This document shows, one piece after another, positions 16,007 to 23,306 of a stretch of DNA of 64,000 bases. Source of the stretch: CAYGHE01 sp964349805. Its GTDB lineage: Bacteria; Patescibacteriota; Saccharimonadia; Saccharimonadales; Saccharimonadaceae. A program made the translations under genes and the position numbers. The stretch is taken from assembly GCA_964349805.1 (NCBI GenBank), contig CAYGHE010000002.1:1-64000 (forward strand), in the 5' to 3' direction. The notes beneath the pieces were generated by a model that did not search any database, was not told the DNA's origin, and worked only from the letters and a program-made list of their open reading frames with translations. Numbering within the stretch: position 1 is the first letter of the stretch; each line of letters opens with the position of its first letter.

Positions 16007-17647
16007 ATGAACAAAATAGCGTCGTATCTAAACGAGCACATTTTAGGCGAAGCGCTGTCGGCTCCAGCGGTTCGACAACGGTTCTCTAGAGATGGCAGTA
16101 TTTTTACTATTACCCCTGACGTGGTAATCCACCCCAAGTCCACGAATGATATTCGTAAGGTAGCCCGATTTAGCTGGCAGTTGGCCGAGAAGGGACACGT
16201 AGTACCGATAACGGCACGTGGCAGCGGCTCAGATCAAACCGGAGCAGCCGTTGGATCAGGGTTGATTGTTAACACGCTAGCTCATCTTAATAAGATTATT
16301 TATGTATCCCCTAGGGGTAAAGAGCCTTTCGTACATACTCAGCCAGGCGTATTGTTCAAGACTCTTAACGACACTCTGCAAGCTCAGGGCTTGACTGTAC
16401 CTACTGCCCCACGATCAGCAGCTTACAGTACGATAGGCGGTGCGGTAGCTAATAATTCTGGCGGCCCGCTATCAGGACGTTATGGAGCAATCGGCGATTG
16501 GGTCAACAAGCTTGAGGTTGTGTTGGCTAACGGTGACGTCATAGAAACTGGCAGACTTAGTCGCAAAGATTTTGATAAGAAAAAAGGCTTACAAACTTTC
16601 GAGGGCGAAATTTACCGAAAAATAGATGGCCTGATAGAAGATAACGAGCAAATGATTACTGACAAGATTACCGACGAAATTCGAGATAACACTGGTTACG
16701 GCGGCGTCGCATTCGTCAAACAGCGAGACGGTTCGTTTGACTTAACGCCTTTATTTATCGGCAGCCAAGGGACTTTAGGTATTATTTCCGAAATAGTTCT
16801 AAAAACAGCTTTTTATAGTAGTGGTGAAGCAATGGTTGTCGCCTATTTTGAAACAGCCGAAGCTGCCAGAGACGCTGCTGACGCATTAGTATCCCTGCAG
16901 CCAGTTGAGTTAGGCCTGATTGATAACCAGCTATTTATTGAAGCCCGTGATTTAGGTAAAAGATACCCTTTCTTCGACAGTGGTTCATTTGAAGAAGCTG
17001 GTGCTGTACTGTTTGTAAACTTTAATGATTTTGGTGATGGTGCCCGACATCGCAAATTAAAACACGCTGTCAAAGAATTATTAAAACGTGAAGCCCGTGT
17101 CTTCTCGAGCGAAGACCACCCGTTAGAGGAATTACAGGCCGTCAAAGAAGTAGAATCTACTACTTTGTGGGGGGCTGTCAAAGGAAAAACGAAACCGTCG
17201 CTAATTGATGGCGCCGCTATACCCCTTGAACAGCGCGAAGAATTTTTGCGGTCGCTCAAGGAACTTGCCGAAAAACATCATATTAGTTTACCTGTATATA
17301 TAAGGTGGCTTGACGGAGTAATTTATACTCGCCCCACCCTGCAACTTCATTATGTAGGCGATAAACAAAAGGCCTTTAGGCTTATTAGCGACTACGCTGA
17401 ATTAGTATCACGCCACGGCGGAAGTATGTCAGCAGATTCTGGCGAAGGACGTCTTCGAGCTAACGCATACTATGCTCAGTTAGACAGCGACGTCATAGAA
17501 CTCTACACCCGAATACGATCTATCTTTGACCCGTTCGGCACCCTTAACCCGGGAGTTAAACAAAAATCAGACTTAAAAACCTTGGTTGGAGCCTTAAATT
17601 CTGAGTTTGATATGTCCGATCTTTCCGTGCACGCTCCAGTTAATTAA
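16007..17647 (+). CDS. FAD-linked oxidase (GlcD/D-lactate dehydrogenase-like)
   Basis: 546 aa. An N-terminal PCMH-type FAD-binding domain (about residues 35-270) shows VVPITARGSGSDQTG and the YSTIGGAVANNSGGPLSGRYG pyrophosphate-binding stretch. The C-terminal FAD-oxidase cap ends in the family-typical SIFDPFGTLNPGVK. Members oxidise 2-hydroxy acids such as D-lactate or glycolate and pass electrons to quinone or another carrier. No Fe-S partner domain or neighbouring electron-transfer gene is present, so substrate and acceptor are unknown. The gene stands alone between two tRNA-Leu genes and ends about 20 bases before the second. Confidence 0.88.
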   Translation: MNKIASYLNEHILGEALSAPAVRQRFSRDGSIFTITPDVVIHPKSTNDIRKVARFSWQLAEKGHVVPITARGSGSDQTGAAVGSGLIVNTLAHLNKIIYVSPRGKEPFVHTQPGVLFKTLNDTLQAQGLTVPTAPRSAAYSTIGGAVANNSGGPLSGRYGAIGDWVNKLEVVLANGDVIETGRLSRKDFDKKKGLQTFEGEIYRKIDGLIEDNEQMITDKITDEIRDNTGYGGVAFVKQRDGSFDLTPLFIGSQGTLGIISEIVLKTAFYSSGEAMVVAYFETAEAARDAADALVSLQPVELGLIDNQLFIEARDLGKRYPFFDSGSFEEAGAVLFVNFNDFGDGARHRKLKHAVKELLKREARVFSSEDHPLEELQAVKEVESTTLWGAVKGKTKPSLIDGAAIPLEQREEFLRSLKELAEKHHISLPVYIRWLDGVIYTRPTLQLHYVGDKQKAFRLISDYAELVSRHGGSMSADSGEGRLRANAYYAQLDSDVIELYTRIRSIFDPFGTLNPGVKQKSDLKTLVGALNSEFDMSDLSVHAPVN

Positions 17648-17669
17648 GTTGTGATAATATTATAGATAC

Positions 17670-17755
17670 GCGCGAGTGGTGGAATGGTAGACACGCTAGA
17701 TTCAGGTTCTAGTGCTCGCAAGGGCATGGAGGTTCAAGTCCTCTCTCGCGCACCA
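17670..17755 (+). tRNA. tRNA-Leu (anticodon CAG)
   Basis: Plus strand, 86 nt with encoded CCA. The acceptor pairs GCGCGAG with CTCGCGC, discriminator A. The anticodon stem CTAGA/TCTAG encloses loop TTCAGGT, giving CAG. The long variable arm and GGTTCAAGTCC T-arm are present. Confidence 0.95.
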
Positions 17756-17777
17756 ATTGACTATTTAGCAGCATACT

Positions 17778-17802
17778 AAAAGGGCAAGTGATTTGCCCTT
17801 TT
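17778..17802. terminator. Bidirectional intrinsic terminator
   Basis: AAAAGGGCAA, 5-base loop, TTGCCCTTTT: a strong GC-core stem with A and T tracts on both sides, so it can work in both directions. It separates tRNA-Leu(CAG) on the plus strand from rsmD on the minus strand, whose stop is 4 bases away. Confidence 0.85.
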
Positions 17803-17806
17803 GAAT

Positions 17807-18358
17807 TTATGATTCGTCTTTGCGGCGGTAGAACGTGAGGGCCGCGTCAGAGTAACTACGATTGTCCACCACAACAACTCCATTAGTACCGTGCGGCGCC
17901 TCACCTCTACCTGGGTATGATAATACCATAAGCCCATTGGGTTTCAATAGACTGAATAAACGCTTAACTGTGGATAACTGCGTGTCATGATATGGTGGGT
18001 CTGCAAAAATGATATCAAACTGCTGATCCTGATTATTTTCAATCCATGCCGCTACTCCTGCTTGTATTAACTTTGTTTTGTCTTGGACTTGTAGACTGTT
18101 GATGTTTTCGTTTAGAACGATACCAGCTATTCGGTCGCGTTCTATAAAAACAGCTTGCGAGGCACCACGGCTTAACGCTTCTAGCCCCAAAGACCCTGTA
18201 CCAGCAAAAGCATCCAAGACTCGAGCATCTTTTATTTCTTCGCCGATTATATTAAAGAGGGCGCCTCGTATTCGTTCCCCCATGGGCTTAGTGCGCGATC
18301 CCGGCGGGGTTTTTAGCGTACGACCACCGAATTTACCAGCGATTAAACGTATGTTCAT
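17807..18358 (-). CDS. rsmD: 16S rRNA (guanine966-N2)-methyltransferase
   Basis: SAM-dependent methyltransferase acting on G966 of 16S rRNA in the 30S subunit. From the ATG at 18358 the protein is 183 aa, the family size, starting MNIRLIAGKFGGRTLKTPPG. An upstream in-frame GTG would overlap the previous gene and was rejected. The SAM motif VLDAFAGTGSLGLEALSRGA and the catalytic DPPY (FADPPYHD) are clear. Its ATG overlaps the stop of the preceding gene (TAATG). Confidence 0.95.
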   Translation of the reverse strand: MNIRLIAGKFGGRTLKTPPGSRTKPMGERIRGALFNIIGEEIKDARVLDAFAGTGSLGLEALSRGASQAVFIERDRIAGIVLNENINSLQVQDKTKLIQAGVAAWIENNQDQQFDIIFADPPYHDTQLSTVKRLFSLLKPNGLMVLSYPGRGEAPHGTNGVVVVDNRSYSDAALTFYRRKDES

Positions 18359-19173
18359 TAGTCTTTCTTCTCCGCATAAATTATAGCCTGATACCAAGCT
18401 AAACCAACAGCTTTAACGATTTCAGGGATTAAAACCTGCTTGGTCTGATTCGCTAAATCATGCGTCCAACCTTTTTTGCCAAACTCACTATACATATCCA
18501 TAGCATATATTTTATTTAGAGATTCGTAGAAAAGTGTTTCAAAACCTTTGCGCCTTAATAATATTAAATCGTTGCCACTTGCTCCTACCCATTTACCAAA
18601 GACATGGGTTGATATAGACGTAGCAACACCCCATTCAAACATGTAGTGAGCTGTAAAAACACCGCCTGAACCCCAGTACTGCCAATTTTTAGATATTGTA
18701 TCAATCCAATTTTTACCTTTGATGAAAGTTTTGTCTTTAAATGTAACGCGTTCTTGATAAGGCCTGCCCCACAATTCTTCAATCTTATCGTTAAGGGGGT
18801 AGTGGTGAGCGGGCGTTAAACCGTCAACCACGGCATGCGCTAACCAAGCCGCTTCAAAGGCTGATCTTTCTTGATTGCCTTTTTTGAGCGCCTCGCCAAG
18901 ATTAATAATGTGATCGTTAACTGAATCTATCAAAGAGCGGTCTTTGTGGTTTTTGGGATTAATATAGTGCCAAGGTTCATCCTTGGACGGACTTTTACGC
19001 TTTATACCGTCCGGGCCATTGTCTCCCTCGAACCGTAAGATAGCCTTGATAGGCGGAAACTTAATGTCTCGCGGAATATGTTTGGCCAAGCGACGATGAA
19101 CAATCCTATCAATTCTTTGATGGACGCCTAGAATTCTGCCCGAATGGGTTTGTATTGTTGTTCCTGAATACAT
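18358..19173 (-). CDS. Zinc-dependent phospholipase C / P1-nuclease-like protein
   Basis: 271 aa, no signal peptide. I did not recognise it by name, but its residue pattern follows the zinc-dependent phospholipase C/S1-P1 nuclease fold: H18 in an early helix, an Asp near 51-55, W68-H69 in WHYINPKNH, H113-x3-D117-x5-H123 in HAVVDGLTPAH, and H176-x3-E180. These match in order and spacing the tri-zinc ligands of Bacillus cereus PLC (H14, D55, H69, H118, D122, H128, H142, E146). Known members are secreted; this one appears cytosolic. It lies between recG and rsmD, 9 bases after the recG stop-side boundary, and is coupled to rsmD. Substrate is unknown. Confidence 0.7.
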   Translation of the reverse strand: MYSGTTIQTHSGRILGVHQRIDRIVHRRLAKHIPRDIKFPPIKAILRFEGDNGPDGIKRKSPSKDEPWHYINPKNHKDRSLIDSVNDHIINLGEALKKGNQERSAFEAAWLAHAVVDGLTPAHHYPLNDKIEELWGRPYQERVTFKDKTFIKGKNWIDTISKNWQYWGSGGVFTAHYMFEWGVATSISTHVFGKWVGASGNDLILLRRKGFETLFYESLNKIYAMDMYSEFGKKGWTHDLANQTKQVLIPEIVKAVGLAWYQAIIYAEKKD

Positions 19174-19182
19174 AGTTCTTGT

Positions 19183-21213
19183 TTAGTTAAGTGTGGTTAA
19201 GCGCTGGTAGTGTTCGACCTGCAGAGATAACTCCTTGTATTGTAACAGGTTGGTGTTGGATTGGACGAATCGCCGAGCTGCACGCTGAACCCTTGCTATT
19301 AGTTTGGTGTCTGACAAAGTAGCAATTTGTAGGTTGAGTTGTCCATGTTGAGCGCGACCGTATATTTCGCCTGGCCCGCGAAGTTTTAAATCTGCTTCCG
19401 CCAAATAAAATCCGTCATTGCTCTTTTCTATTTCCAACAGACGCTTAGAAGGTTTGGCGCTAGTAGAGCTAATTAAATAACAATAGGACTGGCGTACGCT
19501 TCTACCTACCCGGCCTCGCAACTGATGAAGTTGGCTCAAGCCGAATCGATCAGCATCTTCGATAATGATAACGGTAGCGTTGGGTACATCTACCCCTACC
19601 TCAACCACCGTAGTGCTCACTAAAATATCGTATGCGCCGTCTGCAAATTGCTGCATAATAGCATTTTTTTCAGAAGGTTTAAGTCTTCCGTGGAGTAATC
19701 CGATACGCCTGTGCTTAAAGATTGAGTTTTGCAATTTTTTAAATTCAGCATTCACGCTTCTTAGCTCATTATCAGGGTTGTCGTCTATCACGCTGCAAAT
19801 AACATACGCCTGACGTCCAGCAGCAATCTCTTTATCAACAGATTCATATAGTTGGGCGCGACTATTCGGAGACCATACTTTAGTTTTAATCGGCTTGCGT
19901 CCTTTGGGCAGTTGGTCAAGAATTGAAATATCTAACTCGCCATAAAGAGTAAGCGCTAAACTGCGCGGAATAGGTGTGGCTGTCATACTCAGTAAATGTG
20001 GCATGCGCTTAGACTTTTTAAGTAGCTCCTGGCGCTGGTCCACACCAAACCGATGTTGCTCATCAACCACCACGAAAGCAAGTTTGTGAAATTTAACAGC
20101 TGGTTGTAAGAGAGCGTGCGTTCCAATTACGATATCTACTTCTCCGGATTCGATAGCTTTATACATATTCTGGCGAGCTACGCCTTTGACATTAGCTGTC
20201 AGTAGCCCAACTCTAACATCCAGATCGACCAACAAGTCATAGAGAGTTTTGGCGTGTTGAGATGCTAAAACTTCCGTAGGAGCAATAATAGCGGTCTGAA
20301 ATCCGCGGTAAGCCGCCTGCCGCGCAGCTAAACCCGCTACGACTGTTTTTCCTGAACCTACATCACCTTGCAATAGACGGTTCATAGGTGTTGCTTTTTC
20401 AAAATCCTGAATAATGTCCCAGGCTGTGCGACGTTGAGCATCAGTTAGTTTAAATGGCAGTTTTTCTACAAAACGCTTTACTGTAGGTTGATTAAACGGT
20501 ATATGCCAGCCAGTTAATTTAGCGTTCTCTAGTTTATTTAATTGGCTAGCTAGCAGTAGCTGAAACAATTCCTCGAAAGCCAGGCGTTCACGCGCCGAAT
20601 CTGCATCTTCTAGTTTTTTAGGAAAGTGCATACTCATCAAGGCCTCCGACCTAGACAAAAGACCTTCCTCGCGCACAATGTCGGGTGGTAGAGTTTCGGG
20701 TAGGTCAGCAATAAAAGGTTTTAATTCGGCTATAATCTTGCGTACCAATTGGCTTTTTAAACCTTTTATAGATCGATATACCGGCAAAATTCTGCCTGTT
20801 TGTACCGGGAAGTCGCTGGCTTTTTCGGCGCTAGGACTAATTAGTTGGTATCTGTTATAACTGAATTCAAACTTCCCAGAAAAGAAAAACTCACCTCCGC
20901 TTTTGAGTTGAGTTTCGCGATAAGGTTGGTTAAACCAAACGGCTTGTAGTTTTCCGCTATTATCAGCCAATGTAGCCGTAGTAATTCGCATTCCGCGTCG
21001 AACGTGGCGCGTATCTATCTTTTCTAGCCGTGCTTTTATAGTTACGTTTCCAGGAGCAATCTTGGCGATTGGAGTTACATGCGAGAAATCTTCATGCCTC
21101 CTAGGCAAAAAGTTTATTAAATCCCCGACCGTCTCAATACCAGAATTACGTAATTGTTCGTAAATTTTAGCGCCCACGCCTTTTACATGCTCTAGCGGCG
21201 AGTCAAGATTCAT
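19183..21213 (-). CDS. recG: ATP-dependent DNA helicase RecG
   Basis: Double-strand DNA translocase that regresses stalled forks and branch-migrates junctions. 676 aa. The N-terminal wedge/OB domain (about 1-200) is followed by helicase motifs: GDVGSGKTVVA (I, near residue 293), VVDEQHRFGVDQR (II), SMTATPIPRSL (III) and QLRGRVGRSVRQSYC (VI). The ATG at 21213 has an extended -10 box TGA-TAGAAT exactly 6 bases upstream and no SD, so a leaderless message is predicted. Confidence 0.97.
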   Translation of the reverse strand: MNLDSPLEHVKGVGAKIYEQLRNSGIETVGDLINFLPRRHEDFSHVTPIAKIAPGNVTIKARLEKIDTRHVRRGMRITTATLADNSGKLQAVWFNQPYRETQLKSGGEFFFSGKFEFSYNRYQLISPSAEKASDFPVQTGRILPVYRSIKGLKSQLVRKIIAELKPFIADLPETLPPDIVREEGLLSRSEALMSMHFPKKLEDADSARERLAFEELFQLLLASQLNKLENAKLTGWHIPFNQPTVKRFVEKLPFKLTDAQRRTAWDIIQDFEKATPMNRLLQGDVGSGKTVVAGLAARQAAYRGFQTAIIAPTEVLASQHAKTLYDLLVDLDVRVGLLTANVKGVARQNMYKAIESGEVDIVIGTHALLQPAVKFHKLAFVVVDEQHRFGVDQRQELLKKSKRMPHLLSMTATPIPRSLALTLYGELDISILDQLPKGRKPIKTKVWSPNSRAQLYESVDKEIAAGRQAYVICSVIDDNPDNELRSVNAEFKKLQNSIFKHRRIGLLHGRLKPSEKNAIMQQFADGAYDILVSTTVVEVGVDVPNATVIIIEDADRFGLSQLHQLRGRVGRSVRQSYCYLISSTSAKPSKRLLEIEKSNDGFYLAEADLKLRGPGEIYGRAQHGQLNLQIATLSDTKLIARVQRAARRFVQSNTNLLQYKELSLQVEHYQRLTTLN

Positions 21214-21219
21214 ACACTA

Positions 21220-21228
21220 ATTCTATCA
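21220..21228 (-). promoter_or_regulatory. Extended -10 box of recG, leaderless
   Basis: TGATAGAAT on the minus strand; predicted +1 is 21213, the A of the recG ATG. Confidence 0.45.
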
Positions 21229-21236
21229 GAGATAAG

Positions 21237-21995
21237 TTAAGATACACCTAGCACGCCGGCAAGCACATGGGTTGTATCTTCCCATTTCTCAACAGCTACA
21301 CAGTCAATACCCATGGCTTTAACTGGGTAATCATTACCGCCTTCTTCAAGCTTGTCACCAACAAACAGTATGTCTTCTTTGGATATATCAAGCGCGTCAA
21401 CTAACTTCTGCATACCATAAGCCTTGTCTATGCCGATATGGGTGATGTCTATCGTTGTAGTGCCACCAGCTCGTACCTCGAATTCCGATAAGTCGTTGGC
21501 TATTTTCTGGCGCAACTCTAAACGCTTTTCGGAGTTTTTCTCAGCCCACTCATACTTTTTCTCGGGAGGAGCTTGCTGACCTAACAATGATATTGATATT
21601 TGACTTTCGCGGTCCTCAATGACTTCACCGTACGGATTTTTTGGCCATATTCCCATTTCTCTAGCATGCCTTTCGGTTATATCGATAATCCGCTCTTTTT
21701 CGGCCTTTGTTAAATCTTCGGCGTATTGCAGCTTCCATTCTTCTCGTAGCTCATCATAACGATAATATCTAGTACCACAAGTTGGCATTATGTGTAATCG
21801 GTTCAGCTTATGCGCTGGGGCCTCCAAACGATCTATAACTTGTACTTTAAATTGATCAAATTTACCGCCAGATATAATGCATATTTCGTATTTATCGAGT
21901 AACTCCACCAATAGTTCACCCATCTGGTCAGACATGGGTGATTTAGTCACGGCTAACGTGTCATCAAGATCAAAAGCTATTACTTTTTTACTCAT
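21237..21995 (-). CDS. HAD-superfamily phosphatase, phosphomannomutase-like (HAD-IIB)
   Basis: 252 aa. HAD motif I is FDLDDTLA (nucleophile Asp and acid/base Asp near residues 9-11), motif II ISGG near residue 41, and motif IV VGDKLEEGGNDYPV near residue 215. The GGND segment and cap arrangement resemble eukaryotic-type phosphomannomutase and sucrose-phosphatase-like HAD-IIB proteins. It could be a hexose-phosphate mutase or a sugar phosphatase; the sequence alone does not decide. It starts 5 bases after the tyrS stop without an SD, so it is probably translated by coupling. Confidence 0.8.
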   Translation of the reverse strand: MSKKVIAFDLDDTLAVTKSPMSDQMGELLVELLDKYEICIISGGKFDQFKVQVIDRLEAPAHKLNRLHIMPTCGTRYYRYDELREEWKLQYAEDLTKAEKERIIDITERHAREMGIWPKNPYGEVIEDRESQISISLLGQQAPPEKKYEWAEKNSEKRLELRQKIANDLSEFEVRAGGTTTIDITHIGIDKAYGMQKLVDALDISKEDILFVGDKLEEGGNDYPVKAMGIDCVAVEKWEDTTHVLAGVLGVS

Positions 21996-22000
21996 AAATT

Positions 22001-23215
22001 CTATTTGACCAGCGCGAAGCTGTTCTTGCCTTTTTTGATTAAGTAAATACCATCTAGCGATATGTCATCTGTAGCTTTGTCACTATTGATTGATACTGCG
22101 CCAGATCTTATCAACCTTTTAGCATCACCGTTACTGGCCGCAAGACCCGTTTCAACCATTGTTTCAATTAGACTTTTACCAGAATTGGTGGTTGGAATCT
22201 CGTTCGATAAAATCTGTAAATCATCTTCGTTCAGTTTAGACACGTCACCTTCTTCGAACAAAACTTCTGTGACCTTCTCTACACTGGCCGTTCGATCCAC
22301 CCCATGTACCAACTGCGTAACTTCGTGAGCCAAGGCGCGTTGTGCGGCCCTAGCGCTTGGGTTCTGCTTTACTTCCTGCTCTAGGCGTTCAATTTCTTCT
22401 TTAGAAAGCAAAGTGTATATCTTTAAGTAATCAACTACGCCGGCATCGTCGGTATTAAGCCAAAACTGGTAAAACTTATAAACGCTGGTCTTAGACTCGT
22501 CTAACCAAATCGCGCCGTCCTCTGACTTACCAAACTTCACGCCAGTAGACTTATTAACAACTAATGGTGTGGAATAAACGTGCGCTTCTTTATTTTCAAG
22601 CCTTCGGATAAGATCAACTCCTGCTATTGAATTACCCCATTGATCAGCCCCGCAAAGCTGCAAAGTCACATTATACTCACGGAAAAGGTGTAAAAAGTCA
22701 TAACCCTGCATTAGCGAATAGCTAAACTCGGCATAACTAATACCCTTGCCACCCTCACCAATTCTAGACTGAACGAACTCGCGGCTCAACATCTGCGTAA
22801 GAGAAGTATTCTTACCAACTTCGCGCAAAAAATCTATAACCTTTACATCTTTAAACCAGTCGTAGTTATCTACTAGCATAAAGTTCTGCCCCTCAAAAAC
22901 CTTGCCATATTCACTAGCTATTTTAGCTTTATTATTCGCTACCTCATCTAGACTCTTCAATTTTCTTTCATCAGATTTGCCATCAGGGTCACCTATGATT
23001 CCAGTTGCACCGCCAATCAACAAATAGGCCTTGTGACCATGGATCATAAAGTGGCGCACCATCATAGCTGATGCTAAATTACCAATCTGCATACTGTCGG
23101 CACTGGGATCAACCCCCCAATAAAACGAAATTGTTTTATCGTCTAATTCTCTTAAATCCTTAATGGTCGTCTGGTTAACGAAGCCTCTCCAGGATAATTC
23201 TTCGGATAGTTTCAC
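22001..23215 (-). CDS. tyrS: Tyrosyl-tRNA synthetase
   Basis: Class I synthetase charging tRNA-Tyr, 404 aa with GTG start. The Rossmann domain contains WGVDPSADSMQIGNL, where the HIGH signature reads QIGN, and GGATGIIGDPDGKS. The KMSKS equivalent is KFGKS near residue 228. The tyrosine-binding QLCGADQWGN is present, and an S4-like RNA-binding domain occupies the last 65 residues. An extended -10 box one base plus spacer upstream of the GTG predicts a 1-base leader. Confidence 0.95.
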   Translation of the reverse strand: MKLSEELSWRGFVNQTTIKDLRELDDKTISFYWGVDPSADSMQIGNLASAMMVRHFMIHGHKAYLLIGGATGIIGDPDGKSDERKLKSLDEVANNKAKIASEYGKVFEGQNFMLVDNYDWFKDVKVIDFLREVGKNTSLTQMLSREFVQSRIGEGGKGISYAEFSYSLMQGYDFLHLFREYNVTLQLCGADQWGNSIAGVDLIRRLENKEAHVYSTPLVVNKSTGVKFGKSEDGAIWLDESKTSVYKFYQFWLNTDDAGVVDYLKIYTLLSKEEIERLEQEVKQNPSARAAQRALAHEVTQLVHGVDRTASVEKVTEVLFEEGDVSKLNEDDLQILSNEIPTTNSGKSLIETMVETGLAASNGDAKRLIRSGAVSINSDKATDDISLDGIYLIKKGKNSFALVK

Positions 23216-23222
23216 GTCTTAA

Positions 23223-23231
23223 AGTATAGCA
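23223..23231 (-). promoter_or_regulatory. Extended -10 box of tyrS, leaderless
   Basis: TGCTATACT on the minus strand; predicted +1 is 23216, one base before the GTG start. It is divergent from the promoter of the penicillin-binding protein (TGT-TATAAT near 23260-23270, plus strand), which has a longer leader with AAGG. Confidence 0.45.
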
Positions 23232-23306
23232 AAGGTTGGGGCTTTTCGCATTACAATTAGTGTTATAATAGGATGGTAATATTGCTTATGAAGGTAAGAG
23301 TTTAAA

